DNA from: Punica granatum
Taxonomy: Eukaryota; Streptophyta; Magnoliopsida; Myrtales; Lythraceae
Direction of reading: 5' to 3'
DNA: 64,000 nt
Assembly (NCBI RefSeq): GCF_007655135.1
Contig: NC_045127.1
Location: 4,216,001 to 4,280,000 of the forward strand
The notes beneath the pieces are model-generated. The model did not search any database. It was given only the letters and a program-made list of their open reading frames with translations, and had not been told where the DNA came from. This document shows positions 1-10,461 of this stretch, in pieces. How positions within the stretch are numbered: position 1 is the first letter of the stretch; every line of letters begins with the position of its first letter. Both the position numbers and the translations under genes were made by a program.

Positions 1-329
1 TATGCAAATTATTATAAATTGAAATAAGTAGTTAAAATTTATGATTATTTACAAATTTAATTTAACTTTAAATTTTTACTCGCCTAAATACCTTATTAAT
101 GAGGGTATTATTGTAAATTTTCATTAACTTCCCATCAATCTATATTTGATACCAAATGTTGAGATATTATATTACGATGTACCTTTCTAGAAATATAATA
201 TACTTACCGACATTGTAATATAACATTTTCTAAAATGAGATTTCTGAGCTTACTTTCCCATAATCTAATATTATTCCTTGTAATTCAACAGTAGCGGAAA
301 CTATCATAGCTGCTAACACGGGATGGATT
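1..329. other. AT-rich intergenic DNA
   Basis: No recognisable gene or repeat is seen. The stretch is AT-rich and leads into the first decayed copy of the array family. Confidence 0.5.
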
Positions 330-610
330 ATGGAACTAGAGCCAGGTTTGTGTCGGGACATCATTGACCAGAGGACTTTTGATAACTGGAACGAGTTTAT
401 ATGCATGATCCACATCAGCCTCAGATGGTTAGTCCACGAACGCAACTGTTCGACTGGAGGACTTTTGATAACTGTGAAAGCTCGGGGAGGACTGCCGGAT
501 GGCGATGCCAATGGAATGAATGCAATGCATGGGCAGTGGGATGTTGTGATGGCAGCAATAGTCGTGTGCAGGAAAATGCATATATTAGATTAACACGAGA
601 TGTATTCTGA
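330..610 (+). pseudogene. Decayed copy (b) of the FKMRTFD-motif family
   Basis: In the frame that starts at 401 the translation contains TQLFDWRTFDN followed by a Gly/Arg-rich run. This matches the diagnostic motif of the family (compare LFKWRTFD in copy a). The phrase gaggacttttgataact occurs twice, near 373 and 461, so the motif block is partly duplicated. The usual upstream domain is missing and the frame is short, so I read this as a relic. Homology rests only on the motif and its DNA context. Confidence 0.55.
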
Positions 611-1104
611 TTATTAGTGTTGTTTTCCGATGTCAGGCACATTTCAGTCAGTTTCTGGGATTCTTGTCGGGGTCTTTCTTAGCGACATCGATGAAAGAAA
701 CAGTTTGTGCAAGATTATAATTTTTAGAAAAGGGTTGGACAACTCTAGTAAACGTGACAAATACTGGGGACAGAGCCTTTGGAGATGATTTTAAGGAACT
801 TGACACTCCGATGAATTAGAGATCCTACTTCCCCTTAATTTAGGTACTTCCCTACAGATTTTCGTGACTTTCATCTGACAGGATCTTATTGTTGACAAAT
901 GCTATTAATGATAGTGATTGCGTGCGAAAAATTGAGTGATATGTCAGGCGTATGAATCATGCACGCTTTCCTAGTATATCTTTGCAAGCTCTCCCCAAGC
1001 ACCTACGTTCTCGTCCTGGATATGCATGCACATATATTATCTGTGGGCTACATGGCCTTTGTATTCTCCGTGAAAGCCGGTAGTTCCGCTAGTTCAGATA
1101 ACGA

Positions 1105-1260
1105 GTAATGCCCACCAAGAACAGACAACATCCATTATGTTGCCAAGACTGCTTCGATGGCACGGCCTGTGACAACAGAAACCTGGTAAAAGAAGCCATC
1201 CAACTGATTGAACATAGAAGAAAACAGAAGTAGCTGGAACGGAAAAATCTTTCCCAATGA
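1105..1260 (+). pseudogene. Relic of the f-type N-terminal segment
   Basis: The DNA is recognisably similar to the f1 segment at about 11997-12110: caagaacagacaacatccat here against caggaacaaagaacatccac in f1, then a shared aagaagccatc block. Stops and indels interrupt every frame. It shows that f-type sequence once existed at the left edge of the array. The flanks (611-1104 and 1261-1437) show nothing else I can name. Confidence 0.5.
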
Positions 1261-1437
1261 AAAGCTCAGGGAAAACATGGCCAAAGAGTTACCGTCCACA
1301 TTCAATATTTAGTATATTTAGCTTTCATCAAGCCGACATCCAGGTGGGTCTAACTTACAATGTCTGTATAAAATGCACGTCACTCTTGACCTTGACTAAT
1401 ACAACATTGTGCATAACAGCTACCGTCGCCAGTTAAT

Positions 1438-1575
1438 TTCCAGGAAATTTCTTCTCAATTTCGCTTTCAAGTAGAGCTGACTTTGAAGGCCACTGATAAA
1501 AAAAAAAATATTCCTATAAAATTCAGGGAAGTGCAAAGTATGCTATAATTTTTTCCCAGGGTCTCCAAGGTCGAC
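1438..1575 (+). promoter_or_regulatory. Shared promoter module upstream of copy a
   Basis: The block tttcaagtagagctga with a preceding ccaggaaatttcttc stretch recurs upstream of copies c1, c2, e1, e2 and e3. A TATA-like gctataatt lies at 1542-1550, followed by gtctccaaggt, which in the other copies sits just after the TATA box. I infer a Pol II promoter with the start near 1575. Confidence 0.55.
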
Positions 1576-1677
1576 TGCTTGACTTTAGATCGAAAATCGT
1601 GCTAGAGGTAAGAATTTAGGACGAGCTATCATTTTTTTTCTTTTCATTCGGCATTAGTTCAACTTGCTATTTTAGAG

Positions 1678-2514
1678 GTAACTGCTCCTCAAACGAATCA
1701 GATGCTTTTCAAGCTTGCTTTAAGGTTAATGGAACTGATCACTCTCTTAGCTGTTAATTGGATGCGGATATTATAAGCATCTCTCTGCAAACGTCACATA
1801 TCTGTTTTATGTTTCCATATTTTTATATTCAAGATTACTTTTCTCGAATTCTAATGCTGTAATGTTGTCTAGGATCCGTGGCTCATCTATAAACCTAAAG
1901 CTATGCTGCGCACCCTGTCCATATCTTCGATCTAAATTGGCTTTGGCGGGTGATGGGGGGCTATGCTTTCCCATGATTGCACTGCTTACGAAGGTGTTAT
2001 TTGAAGTTTGATGGCCATTCTTTCTTACTTCCCACTGGGAAATAATTAGGTGATCTTGTCCTTAGACCTTCCCGCGATTCCAGTCGAGCAATTTTCTACT
2101 TGAATATGCTTGTTTTCATTTGCTTAGCTATGAAAGGTCGCCTGGGGAATCTCAGTGAATTGCCAGAGACAGGGAGACATATTAGTGAATAAGTAACAAA
2201 ACCACATCTTATTCAACGAGGTAAACATTTTAGATTACACGGTTGTGGCCTCTAATAATGCCACACGATAGGCCTCCAAAAACTATTCTAGCCAACGTGT
2301 GAGGGGGGAGTATCAGTAACAGATAAATAAATCACATGGCCACAAAATCTTGATATTGCTAGAACTGACCATAGAAAACGTAGTTCAAAAATCAATCAAT
2401 TTGAAGGCCTGGTCAGTAAGGTTACAGGGGTACGAAGATGGTGATCCTACAGAAGATTATGTATATTGAGTATTGACTCGATCTATTCATCCATGTTTTT
2501 CTCACACCCAACAG
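1678..2514 (+). other. Predicted 5' UTR intron of copy a
   Basis: A donor tttagag|gtaact at 1677/1678 matches the donors of c1 and e1 (ctggag|gtaact and ctagag|gtaatt). A plausible acceptor cccaacag|c ends at 2514, four bases before the in-frame ATG at 2518. The intron is inferred from homology and splice consensus only. Confidence 0.4.
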
Positions 2515-2517
2515 CAT

Positions 2518-2943
2518 ATGGATTTTTCGTACAAATCCAACTGGACATGGCTCTGCAGAACTGCAATTACAAACATATGCTGCTGCAGGAAAAGGCGCCA
2601 CAAGCCCCGTAAAGGTTCGGAAAAGACCGGGATGGAACCTGAACTGGGGCTTGTACCGAGCGATGAGTTTCCAGTCGAATGTTCTGGCTTTGAACCGGGG
2701 CTTTTACCAGATGAACTTTCTGGCCCCTCAGAACCTTCAGACCGTTCATTTAGGAATGACCTGTTCAAGTGGAGGACCTTTGATACCAGTGGAGGCTCAG
2801 ATGGACCAGCCAGTGCTGATGCCAGTGGAGTGACTGCTACAGGTGGGCAGAGCTGTAACAGTGGCAATGTCTGGGCCAGACAGGGGTTATCGTGGTGGCA
2901 GAAGTGGTGGTGCACTGGCGGAAAAGGCCTTGCAGATGATTAG
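2518..2943 (+). CDS. Copy a: uncharacterised FKMRTFD-motif protein, 141 aa
   Basis: The open frame begins at the ATG just after a predicted acceptor; the same frame extends in-frame upstream to 2473. The N terminus is basic and Cys-rich (ICCCRKRRHKPRK), followed by an acidic Pro/Glu/Ser region. The family motif SFRNDLFKWRTFDTSG comes next, then a Gly/Ser/Ala-rich linker and a Trp-rich tail (SWWQKWWCTGG). No known domain is recognised. Three relics of this type lie at 9.4, 24.4 and 36.6 kb, each downstream of a U1 locus or U1 fragment. The ORF is intact, but I have no expression evidence, so a decayed but still open copy is possible. Confidence 0.5.
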   Translation: MDFSYKSNWTWLCRTAITNICCCRKRRHKPRKGSEKTGMEPELGLVPSDEFPVECSGFEPGLLPDELSGPSEPSDRSFRNDLFKWRTFDTSGGSDGPASADASGVTATGGQSCNSGNVWARQGLSWWQKWWCTGGKGLADD

Positions 2944-3437
2944 TCAAAATAACACTTGTAACTATGAGCTATTTCCTGAGTTCGGTGACCTTCCGTCAAT
3001 CAACGATGTTTAGAAGTCAATAGACCTGATCGATGAGTTCTTGTTTCCACTATCTGTAGATTGGTTCAGTAAGAAAATTTTCCTTCTTTCCGTAAAAATA
3101 GGTTATTGCCTCTAGATCCCGTGAGATTTTCAGTGCTTTGATTATTGAACTTTTGACTGTTTCTTCTTACTTTTTGATGAAGTGTGCTTATGGAAAGTTT
3201 ATAATAACTCAACCATCTCCAATTGACTGCTACCTCTTCCCATATGCATTGAATTTCCGAATAGAACAGAAGAGCTCGGAGATTATTCCTTCTGAAGGAA
3301 GTTCTCGGACTAATTTAAATTTTCATCTATCAAATCTTGAATTGTGATGTCTACATGGATAATCCCTGTGATTGACCTGTTTTAGTAAACCTGCATATTA
3401 AGAGAGACCGATCTGGTACAGAGAACTTTTTTTCATC

Positions 3438-3834
3438 ATGAGCTTTTGCTCAGGTGATTTCCAGCCAGTTCTTGATGCCCCGAGTTCTCCATGTCTCGGT
3501 CTTTTGTTTTCCATATGGAGTGACGAGGGTCATCACCAGCAAGACTCAAGCAAAGCAGTGGTAACACGCAAGACGGGAAGGTGGTTGATGAGGTACAGGA
3601 TCATGAATTTGAAGGATGAGGTCATACTCTCGCAATAGCTAAAGTACTTTGCCCGAGACCGATCCTGTCACTCTGTCAAACCATGGACTTCCAGGGCTCG
3701 CTCCAGCAAAGAAAGCAAGGACGATCATCTTGAACTGGATATCGAGGCTTTGTCATGGCTGTGCTGGTGCTGTGATTCATCCCATGGTTCCAGACACGTG
3801 TGCGTCCCACTCCAAGTTACTTATAGGTGATTGA
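3438..3834 (+). other. Conserved non-assigned block related to 36.95-37.4 kb
   Basis: This stretch is paralogous at DNA level to about 37050-37400. Short translations are conserved between the two, for example TLPETDPVTL here and TLPQTDPVTL there. Open frames of 66 and 61 codons cover it. It may be an exon remnant of another family member, but no complete gene can be built in either copy. The region 2944-3437 shows no other feature. Confidence 0.3.
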
Positions 3835-4076
3835 ATGTATTATAGATCGCATATTCTAATAAACTAATCTTTTCAGAGCACGGAAGTATCTTAAATTAAC
3901 ACACAACATTGTTGCTTCGGTGTATTTTAAATGATTCGGTATATCTAGCTTTCATAAAGCTGCTGTCAAGGGTAGGTAATTCTAAATGATAATATCCCTT
4001 GTATATAAAAGGCATTTCACTTTTGACATTTGGCTAATACTATATTAATTTGCATCCAAGCTATCATCCCTGGTGT

Positions 4077-4200
4077 ATTTCCAGGAAAATTCTTCGAGGT
4101 TTCACTTTCAAGTAGAGTTGAATTAGAAGATTATGGATGTAAAAATTACCTGAAAAGTCAGAGAGCCACAGAATATATGTTATATAATAAGCCGGATCCC
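4077..4200 (+). promoter_or_regulatory. Shared promoter module upstream of c1
   Basis: It contains the family block ccaggaaaattcttc then tttcaagtagagttga, and a TATA box tatataataa at 4181-4190. The same order of block, TATA and start region is seen upstream of e1 and e2. Confidence 0.55.
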
Positions 4201-4328
4201 AATCGCTGATTGCTTATATTTATATAGAGCCGACATTAACAGGGAGCAGTGAGTCCGAGGCAATAATTTCAGGACGAACATCATGTTCTTTTCTCTCAGC
4301 ATCAGTTTAGGGACGTGTTCTTCTGGAG

Positions 4329-4758
4329 GTAACTGCTGCTCAAACAATTCCAGTGCATCAATGTTTTATCTATTTTTATGTACAGAATTGAGGCTATGAA
4401 TGCGATTTTGTAGCTAACTCTTGTGTGTGAACTACTGTTAACTGAAGGAACTAAATATGAATACAATCAACAGAAGAAAACGAACAACAGGGAACTGGGA
4501 AGTAAAAAGGGCTTTCTCTTATTTGTTAGAGCACTCTAAAGATAGCTGAGTTTGGATTTCTTGTGGTGTCCAAGAAACATCGGCTTATCTAAAAGCTTCA
4601 AACTTGAACCTGTAAGCTAGAATTTCTTGTTAGGCCATTTTGCTTTGCTCGGCGATGTGGGACATGCTTTCCCCTATTCGGATCTTTTACAAGTTGTTAT
4701 TTGATTCTGGAGCTCTTTCCATTGCGGCACTTGCTGTTTTCTGTTTTTCTTGTTTCAG
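4329..4758 (+). other. Predicted 5' UTR intron of c1
   Basis: The donor cttctggag|gtaact follows exon sequence similar to that before the e1 donor. The acceptor ttgtttcag|gcg ends at 4758. After splicing, a short upstream ORF (ATG at about 4848, nine codons, ending TAG) would precede the main start at 4916. This is inferred from consensus and from homology to e1. Confidence 0.4.
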
Positions 4759-4915
4759 GCGAAGTACTTTTATACTTGACTTACTTTTCTGTGCTCAACG
4801 ACAGATATCTACTCAGCCAACGCTCAGTTGATTGCTTAGACGTCAGATGAAACTTCTTGTCCTCCGTTCTGAGTAGAAATATAGGACAAAACAAAGTTAA
4901 CTTTGAGGCAGTAAA

Positions 4916-5719
4916 ATGTCGAACAGATGGAGTTATTGCTTATGTTCAATCCTGGTTGTGCTACTTGTTGTATGCACGAAACTTGGAATCTCCAAAGCTG
5001 AGCACAGGGAGCAAGAGATACATTATCACCAAAGATCGTTGTGGAAAAAGCCTGTCAAGGAGGACCAATGCATCATCAGGACTGATTCAAAGCAATCGCT
5101 CACAAGAATTATTGATGACATCAAGAAATACAAAATGGAATTGGACGCAATGTGTGGAAAAGGTGAAAAAGCTCAGAATGAATTCAAAAGTTCAGCAGAG
5201 TTGTGGATGTCAGAAAAGCAGGCAAAAGCAGAAGAGCTTGCAGAACGACTGAACGAGAGTGGAGATTCGAACTTACTAAAGAAGTCAGGGAAGTTGGAGG
5301 GGGAACTCATTATCAGTGAGCAAAACGCTGTACAGCAGAGACGGCAGACCTGGCCCCAGCCCCAGCGTACATCTGAAATCCTATCAGTCAGTCGATCCCT
5401 AAAATCATCACGACGTGAGAAGTGGAAAAATGTAACTAAAGAAGTTGCTCACGGCACAGCATACTCTTGGGTCCCTTTTGGGCTCCCTTGTGGGGGCTTC
5501 CTTGACAGTTCGATGAAAAACGGGCTTTTCAAAATGGCAACTTTTGATCCCAATGGAGGTGGAGAAGGAAGTAGCGGTAGCAGCATAAACAGTAGTGAGG
5601 GACAGAAAGGCTCAAGCTCGACTGGCACCCAGGAAGGTGGTAGCAAGGGTCGACGACCTGGGAAGTCACTGTGGAAGCAATGGTGTTGCTTTGGGAACGA
5701 AAATGAAGATGATAGATAG
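4916..5719 (+). CDS. Copy c1: putative secreted or membrane-anchored FKMRTFD-motif protein, 267 aa
   Basis: The N terminus (about residues 7-25, CLCSILVVLLVVCTKLGIS) is strongly hydrophobic and looks like a signal peptide or signal anchor. Residues about 60-160 are charged and Lys/Glu-rich and could form a coiled coil (DDIKKYKMELDAMC, KAEELAERLNES). The family motif SMKNGLFKMATFDPNG follows near residue 200, then a Gly/Ser-rich linker and the tail SLWKQWCCFGNENEDDR. No enzyme domain is recognised. This is the only fully open c-type copy; c2 and c3 are broken. Its promoter and splice pattern resemble the e-type copies although the N-terminal half is unrelated. Function is unknown; an unrecognised additional intron cannot be excluded. 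Confidence 0.55.
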   Translation: MSNRWSYCLCSILVVLLVVCTKLGISKAEHREQEIHYHQRSLWKKPVKEDQCIIRTDSKQSLTRIIDDIKKYKMELDAMCGKGEKAQNEFKSSAELWMSEKQAKAEELAERLNESGDSNLLKKSGKLEGELIISEQNAVQQRRQTWPQPQRTSEILSVSRSLKSSRREKWKNVTKEVAHGTAYSWVPFGLPCGGFLDSSMKNGLFKMATFDPNGGGEGSSGSSINSSEGQKGSSSTGTQEGGSKGRRPGKSLWKQWCCFGNENEDDR

Positions 5720-6236
5720 GACTAGTACGGAGTGTTTTTTCTTTTCTTTTCTTTCCTAGTATGTCCCTTCCTTTTCGTTTATTTGGTTTTTCTCCATATA
5801 CTACTTACACAAATAGAGAGGATAAAGTGTTTCTAGCCTTTGTGGTGACCAGCTATAAAACTGTCTGATGTGTACGTGTTTAAGAACATCTGCTTGTGAA
5901 TATTGAAAGCAAAACGGGCTCGTTCACAGAACCCTCTGGCATTCTGTTCTCCTTGAAAAGACTGCTAAATCTCGATGATCACTTAATTTCATTTTCCATG
6001 GAGAAGAAAAACTTACCTCTGCCTGTTTTAGCATGGTAGGAAATGGTCAATTCTCTCAACTGATGGGAACATGGCTGGCTTGAAAGGAAGTCTTCCGTCA
6101 TTATTGGATTGTTGATTGAGACCAATGATGATGAGATTACTACATGACCAAGATGGAAGCAGGAGAGCATTGATATATCTATTACTGGAGGATGCCAAAA
6201 GGGCCTCGGAAATGATTGACTGGGCTAAGGACTAGG

Positions 6237-6277
6237 AATAATTTGTGGCAACGGGGGCCTGCATTCACGCAGCCCCT
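6237..6277 (+). pseudogene. U1 snRNA 3' fragment (Sm site plus stem-loop IV)
   Basis: The stretch ataatttgtggcaacggggg through gcagcccct matches the last 41 bases of the full U1 copies at 14.85, 32.38 and 36.13 kb. Several CpG-type positions have decayed to A. The 5' three quarters of U1 are absent. Confidence 0.75.
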
Positions 6278-7120
6278 ACTCAATCCTCACTATAAAAAAA
6301 ATTAATCCATTTGCTCTGTAAAGCATAATCATGAGTTGGGACTACGTGGCCCAATGATAAATTGAGAAGATCTTGCCTGCATTGAATTCCGAATGACAAA
6401 CTCGGAGATTACCAGAAGGAAGTTCTCGGACTAATTAAATTTTCAATCAATTTGATGTGTGTCTACATGATAAGCTGTGATTGACCTGATTTAGTGGAAC
6501 CTGCATATTAAGAGAGTTCGATCTGGACAAGAACGTTCATCATGAGCTTGCTCAGGTGATTTCCAGCCAGTTCTTGATGACCGAGTCATGTTGGCTTGTC
6601 ATATGGAGTGACGAGGGTCATCACCAGCAAGCAAAAAGCAGTGGTAACATGAAGACGGGCTAGGTGGTTGATGAACAGAAGAATTTGAAACACATACTCT
6701 GCAACACAAAACTCCCGAACTATCCTGTCTCTACTCAACCATGGACTTCCAGGGCTCGTTTTCACAATCTCAAGATTGGTTGCTGGATATCGAGGCTTTG
6801 TCATGGCTGTGCTGGTGCTGTGATTCATCCCATGGTTCCAGACACGTGTGCGTCCCACTCCAAGTTACTTATAGGTGATTGAATGTATTATAGATCGCAT
6901 ATTCTAATAAACTAATCTTTTCAGAGCACGGAAGTATCTTAAATTAACACACAACATTGTTGCTTCGGTGTATTTTAAATGATTCGGTATATCTAGCTTT
7001 CATAAAGCTGCTGTCAAGGGTAGGTAATTCTAAATGATAATATCCCTTGTATATAAAAGCATTTCACTTTGACATTTGGCTATACTATATTAATTTGCAT
7101 CCAAGCTATCATCCCTGGTG

Positions 7121-7245
7121 TATTTCCAGGAAAATTCTTCGAGGTTTCACTTTCAAGTAGAGTTGAATTAGAAGATTATGGATGTAAAAATTACCTGAAA
7201 GTCAGAGAGCCACAGAATATATGTTATATAATAAGCCGGATCCCA
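7121..7245 (+). promoter_or_regulatory. Promoter module upstream of c2
   Basis: It is nearly identical to the c1 module, with a TATA-like ttatataata at about 7224-7233. Confidence 0.5.
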
Positions 7246-7959
7246 ATCGCTGATTGCTTATATTTATATAGAGCCGACATTAACAGGGAGCAGTGAGTCC
7301 GAGGCAATAATTTCAGGACGAACATCATGTTCTTTTCTCTCAGCATCAGTTTAGGGACGTGTTCTTCTGGAGGTAACTGCTGCTCAAACAATTCCAGTGC
7401 ATCAATGTTTTATCTATTTTTATGTACAGAATTGAGGCTATGAATGCGATTTGTAGCTAACTCTTGTGTGTGAACTACTGTTAACTGAAGGAACTAAATA
7501 TGAATACAATCAACAGAAGAAAACGAACAACAGGGAACTGGGAAGTAAAAAGGGCTTTCTCTTATTTGTTAGAGCACTCTAAAGATAGCTGAGTTTGGAT
7601 TTCTTGTGGTGTCCAAGAAACATCGGCTTATCTAAAAGCTTCAAACTTGAACCTGTAAGCTAGAATTTCTTGTTAGGCCATTTTGCTTTGCTCGGCGATG
7701 TGGGACATGCTTTCCCCTATTCGGATCTTTTACAAGTTGTTATTTGATTCTGGAGCTCTTTCCATTGCGGCACTTGCTGTTTTCTGTTTTTTCTTGTTTC
7801 AGGCGAAGTACTTTTATACTTGACTTACTTTTCTGTGCTCAACGACAGATATCTACTCAGCCAACGCTCAGTTGATTGCTTAGACGTCAGATGAAACTTC
7901 TTGTCCTCCGTTCTGAGTAGAAATATAGGACAAAACAAAGTTAACTTTGAGGCAGTAAA

Positions 7960-8762
7960 ATGTCGAACAGATGGAGTTATTGCTTATGTTCAATCCTGGT
8001 TGTGCTACTTGTTGTATGCACGAAACTTGGAATCTCCAAAGCTGAGCACAGGGAGCAAGAGATACATTATCACCAAGATCGTTGTGGAAAAAGCCTGTCA
8101 AGGAGGACCAATGCATCATCAGGACTGATTCAAAGCAATCGCTCACAAGAATTTTGATGACATCAAGAAATACAAAATGGAATTGGACGCAATGTGTGGA
8201 AAAGGTGAAAAAGCTCAGAATGAATTCAAAAGTTCAGCAGAGTTGTGGATGTCAAAAAGCAGGCAAAAGCAGAAGAGCTTGCAGAACGACTGAACGAGAG
8301 TGGAGATTCGAACTTACTAAAGAAGTCAGGGAAGTTGGAGGGGGAACTCATTATCAGTGAGCAAAACGCTGTACAGCAGAGACGGCAGACCTGGCCCCAG
8401 CCCCAGCGTACATCTGAAATCCTATCAGTCAGTCGATCCCTAAAATCATCACGACGTGAGAAGTGGAAAAATGTAACTAAAGAAGTTGCTCACGGCACAG
8501 CATACTCTTGGTCCCTTTTGGGCTCCCTTGTGGGGGCTTCCTTGACAGTTCGATGAAAAACGGGCTTTTCAAAATGGCAACTTTTGATCCCAATGGAGGT
8601 GGAGAAGGAAGTAGCGGTAGCAGCAGCATAAACAGTAGTGAGGGACAGAAAGGCTCAAGCTCGACTGGCACCCAGGAAGGTGGTAGCAAGGGTCGACGAC
8701 CTGGGAAGTCACTGTGGAAGCAATGGTGTTGCTTTGGGAACGAAAATGAAGATGATAGATAG
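7960..8762 (+). pseudogene. Copy c2: near-identical duplicate of c1 with several one-base frameshifts
   Basis: The signal-peptide half is identical to c1. The frame then breaks where one A is lost (tatcaccaagatc against tatcaccaaagatc in c1), again at caagaattttgatg, at gatgtcaaaaagc and at ctcttggtccc. An extra agc codon appears in the Ser linker. The terminal 84 codons (8508-8762) are open and carry the motif LFKMATFD and the same tail as c1. Because the changes are nearly all single-base and mostly in homopolymers, this may be a genuine recent pseudogene or a functional duplicate damaged by assembly error. Confidence 0.65.
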
Positions 8763-9279
8763 GACTAGTACGGAGTGTTTTTTCTTTTCTTTTCTTTCCT
8801 AGTATGTCCCTTCCTTTTCGTTTATTTGGTTTTTCTCCATATACTACTTACACAAATAGAGAGGATAAAGTGTTTCTAGCCTTTGTGGTGACCAGCTATA
8901 AAACTGTCTGATGTGTACGTGTTTAAGAACATCTGCTTGTGAATATTGAAAGCAAAACGGGCTCGTTCACAGAACCCTCTGGCATTCTGTTCTCCTTGAA
9001 AAGACTGCTAAATCTCGATGATCACTTAATTTCATTTTCCATGGAGAAGAAAAACTTACCTCTGCCTGTTTTAGCATGGTAGGAAATGGTCAATTCTCTC
9101 AACTGATGGGAACATGGCTGGCTTGAAAGGAAGTCTTCCGTCATTATTGGATTGTTGATTGAGACCAATGATGATGAGATTACTACATGACCAAGATGGA
9201 AGCAGGAGAGCATTGATATATCTATTACTGGAGGATGCCAAAAGGGCCTCGGAAATGATTGACTGGGCTAAGGACTAGG

Positions 9280-9320
9280 AATAATTTGTGGCAACGGGGG
9301 CCTGCATTCACGCAGCCCCT
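9280..9320 (+). pseudogene. Second U1 snRNA 3' fragment
   Basis: This is identical in kind to the fragment at 6237-6277 and is part of the duplicated unit. An a-type relic begins about 100 bases downstream, the same order as at 24.15 and 36.13 kb. Confidence 0.75.
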
Positions 9321-9414
9321 ACTCAATCCTCACTATAAAAAAAATTAATCCATTTGCTCTGTAAAGCATAATCATGAGTTGGGACTACGTGGCCCAATGA
9401 TAAATTGAGAAGAT

Positions 9415-9770
9415 CTTGGGAGGCCTGAAAGTTGCAATTGCAAACATGCGCGCATCTGACCAAAACCGGGACAGAACCAGAACAAGGATGTGTGCCTGTA
9501 GATGATAGCTAGCTATGAGTTTGCAATCAGATTTAGTGGGCTGCTTCCTCCAGACAGTTCATTGAGAAATGAACCGTTCAAGTGGAGGACTCTCGATATA
9601 TAACAGTAACGCTTTTTGGCAGACCAGTCATTGGCTATGACTAGAGGTGCATACTAATTCACAGGCAGGCAAAAAGCTTGTAGGAATGGAAAGGTCAATG
9701 ACAGACGGGGGCTAGCGTGGTCTGCCGGAAAAGGCCCCGCAGAAGAATAATTAGAACAAAACACACTACT
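9415..9770 (+). pseudogene. Relic of an a-type family copy
   Basis: The DNA aligns with copy a from the aaaaccgggacagaacc block through gacagttcattgagaaatg and gttcaagtggagga to the tail region gtctgccggaaaaggcc. The motif block is present, but the frame is broken by indels and a tandem tatata insertion. A closely related relic lies at 24415-24730. Confidence 0.65.
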
Positions 9771-10115
9771 CCATGAACAAAACACAAAACTCCACGAACT
9801 ATTCCCAATGTTGGGTGTCGTCTACTCAATCATCGATGTCTAGAAGTCGGTTGACCTGATGGATGACCTCTTGTTTTCACAATCTCAAGATTGGTTGCTG
9901 TAAAATATACGTCATTTCCTGTAGATCCAGTAGGTATTCACCTTTTGATTGCTTTATTATTGTTGCTATTTAGAAGTCTTGCTTGTGGAAGATACATTAC
10001 AACCATCTCCAATTGACTGCTTCCCTACCTTCCCCCATTGAATTTCCTGAGTGAATAGAAGGCAGTGAGATTGTTCCTTCCAAAGGAAGTTCCAGGACCG
10101 ATTCAAACTTCTACA

Positions 10116-10265
10116 TTCCCAGGAAACTCGCTCTCAATTTCACTATCAAGTAGAGTTCAATATTGAAGGCTACAAATGTAAAATTTCTACGAAATTTCAG
10201 AGACACGCAAAACAAGGTGTATATATAAGGCTGGGTCTCCAAGGTTGATTGTGTAAATCTAGAGC
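10116..10265 (+). promoter_or_regulatory. Shared promoter module upstream of e1
   Basis: It has the block aggaaactcgctctcaattt, then ctatcaagtagagttca and a TATA box tatatataagg at 10220-10230. The gtctccaaggttgatt start-region motif follows about 10 bases later. The e2 module is almost identical. Confidence 0.6.
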
Positions 10266-10328
10266 CGATATCCATCGGAGGCAGAGTGTTTCAAGGCAAT
10301 TATCAGTTCAAGGCCTGTCCTTCTAGAG

Positions 10329-10404
10329 GTAATTGACTGATCATCGCCTTTAACTGAAAAACCTTTTCTGTGCGTAATGTCTTTTTCACCCGTAACTTTT
10401 CCAG
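10329..10404 (+). other. Predicted 5' UTR intron of e1
   Basis: The donor ttctagag|gtaatt and acceptor cttttccag|gag define a 76-base intron. The same two sites are conserved in e2 and e3. The frame upstream of the start codon runs into a TAG, so the intron lies in the leader. Confidence 0.5.
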
Positions 10405-10461
10405 GAGAAAGACGTAAACGCCAGAGTTAGAGAGGTTCTTCCTTATCCACTCATCAACAAC

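Larger units (their letters stand above)
3240..9419 (+). repeat. Tandem duplication of a ~3.04-kb unit carrying copies c1 and c2
   Basis: From about 3750 to 6376 and about 6790 to 9419 the two units are nearly identical, with a constant offset of about 3043 bases (ATG 4916 against 7960; stop 5719 against 8762). The left ends (3240-3750 and 6377-6790) are related but patchy. Each unit holds the c promoter, a 5' UTR intron, the c coding region, its 3' flank and a 3' fragment of U1. Most differences in the well-matched part are one-base changes in homopolymers. Confidence 0.85.

Noticed and set aside
2502..2915. 137-codon minus-strand frame opposite copy a, and similar minus frames opposite c1, e1, f1 and f2
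   Set aside because: They mirror the Gly/Ser-rich linker and motif of the plus-strand copies. The plus frame carries the motif conserved across diverged copies.
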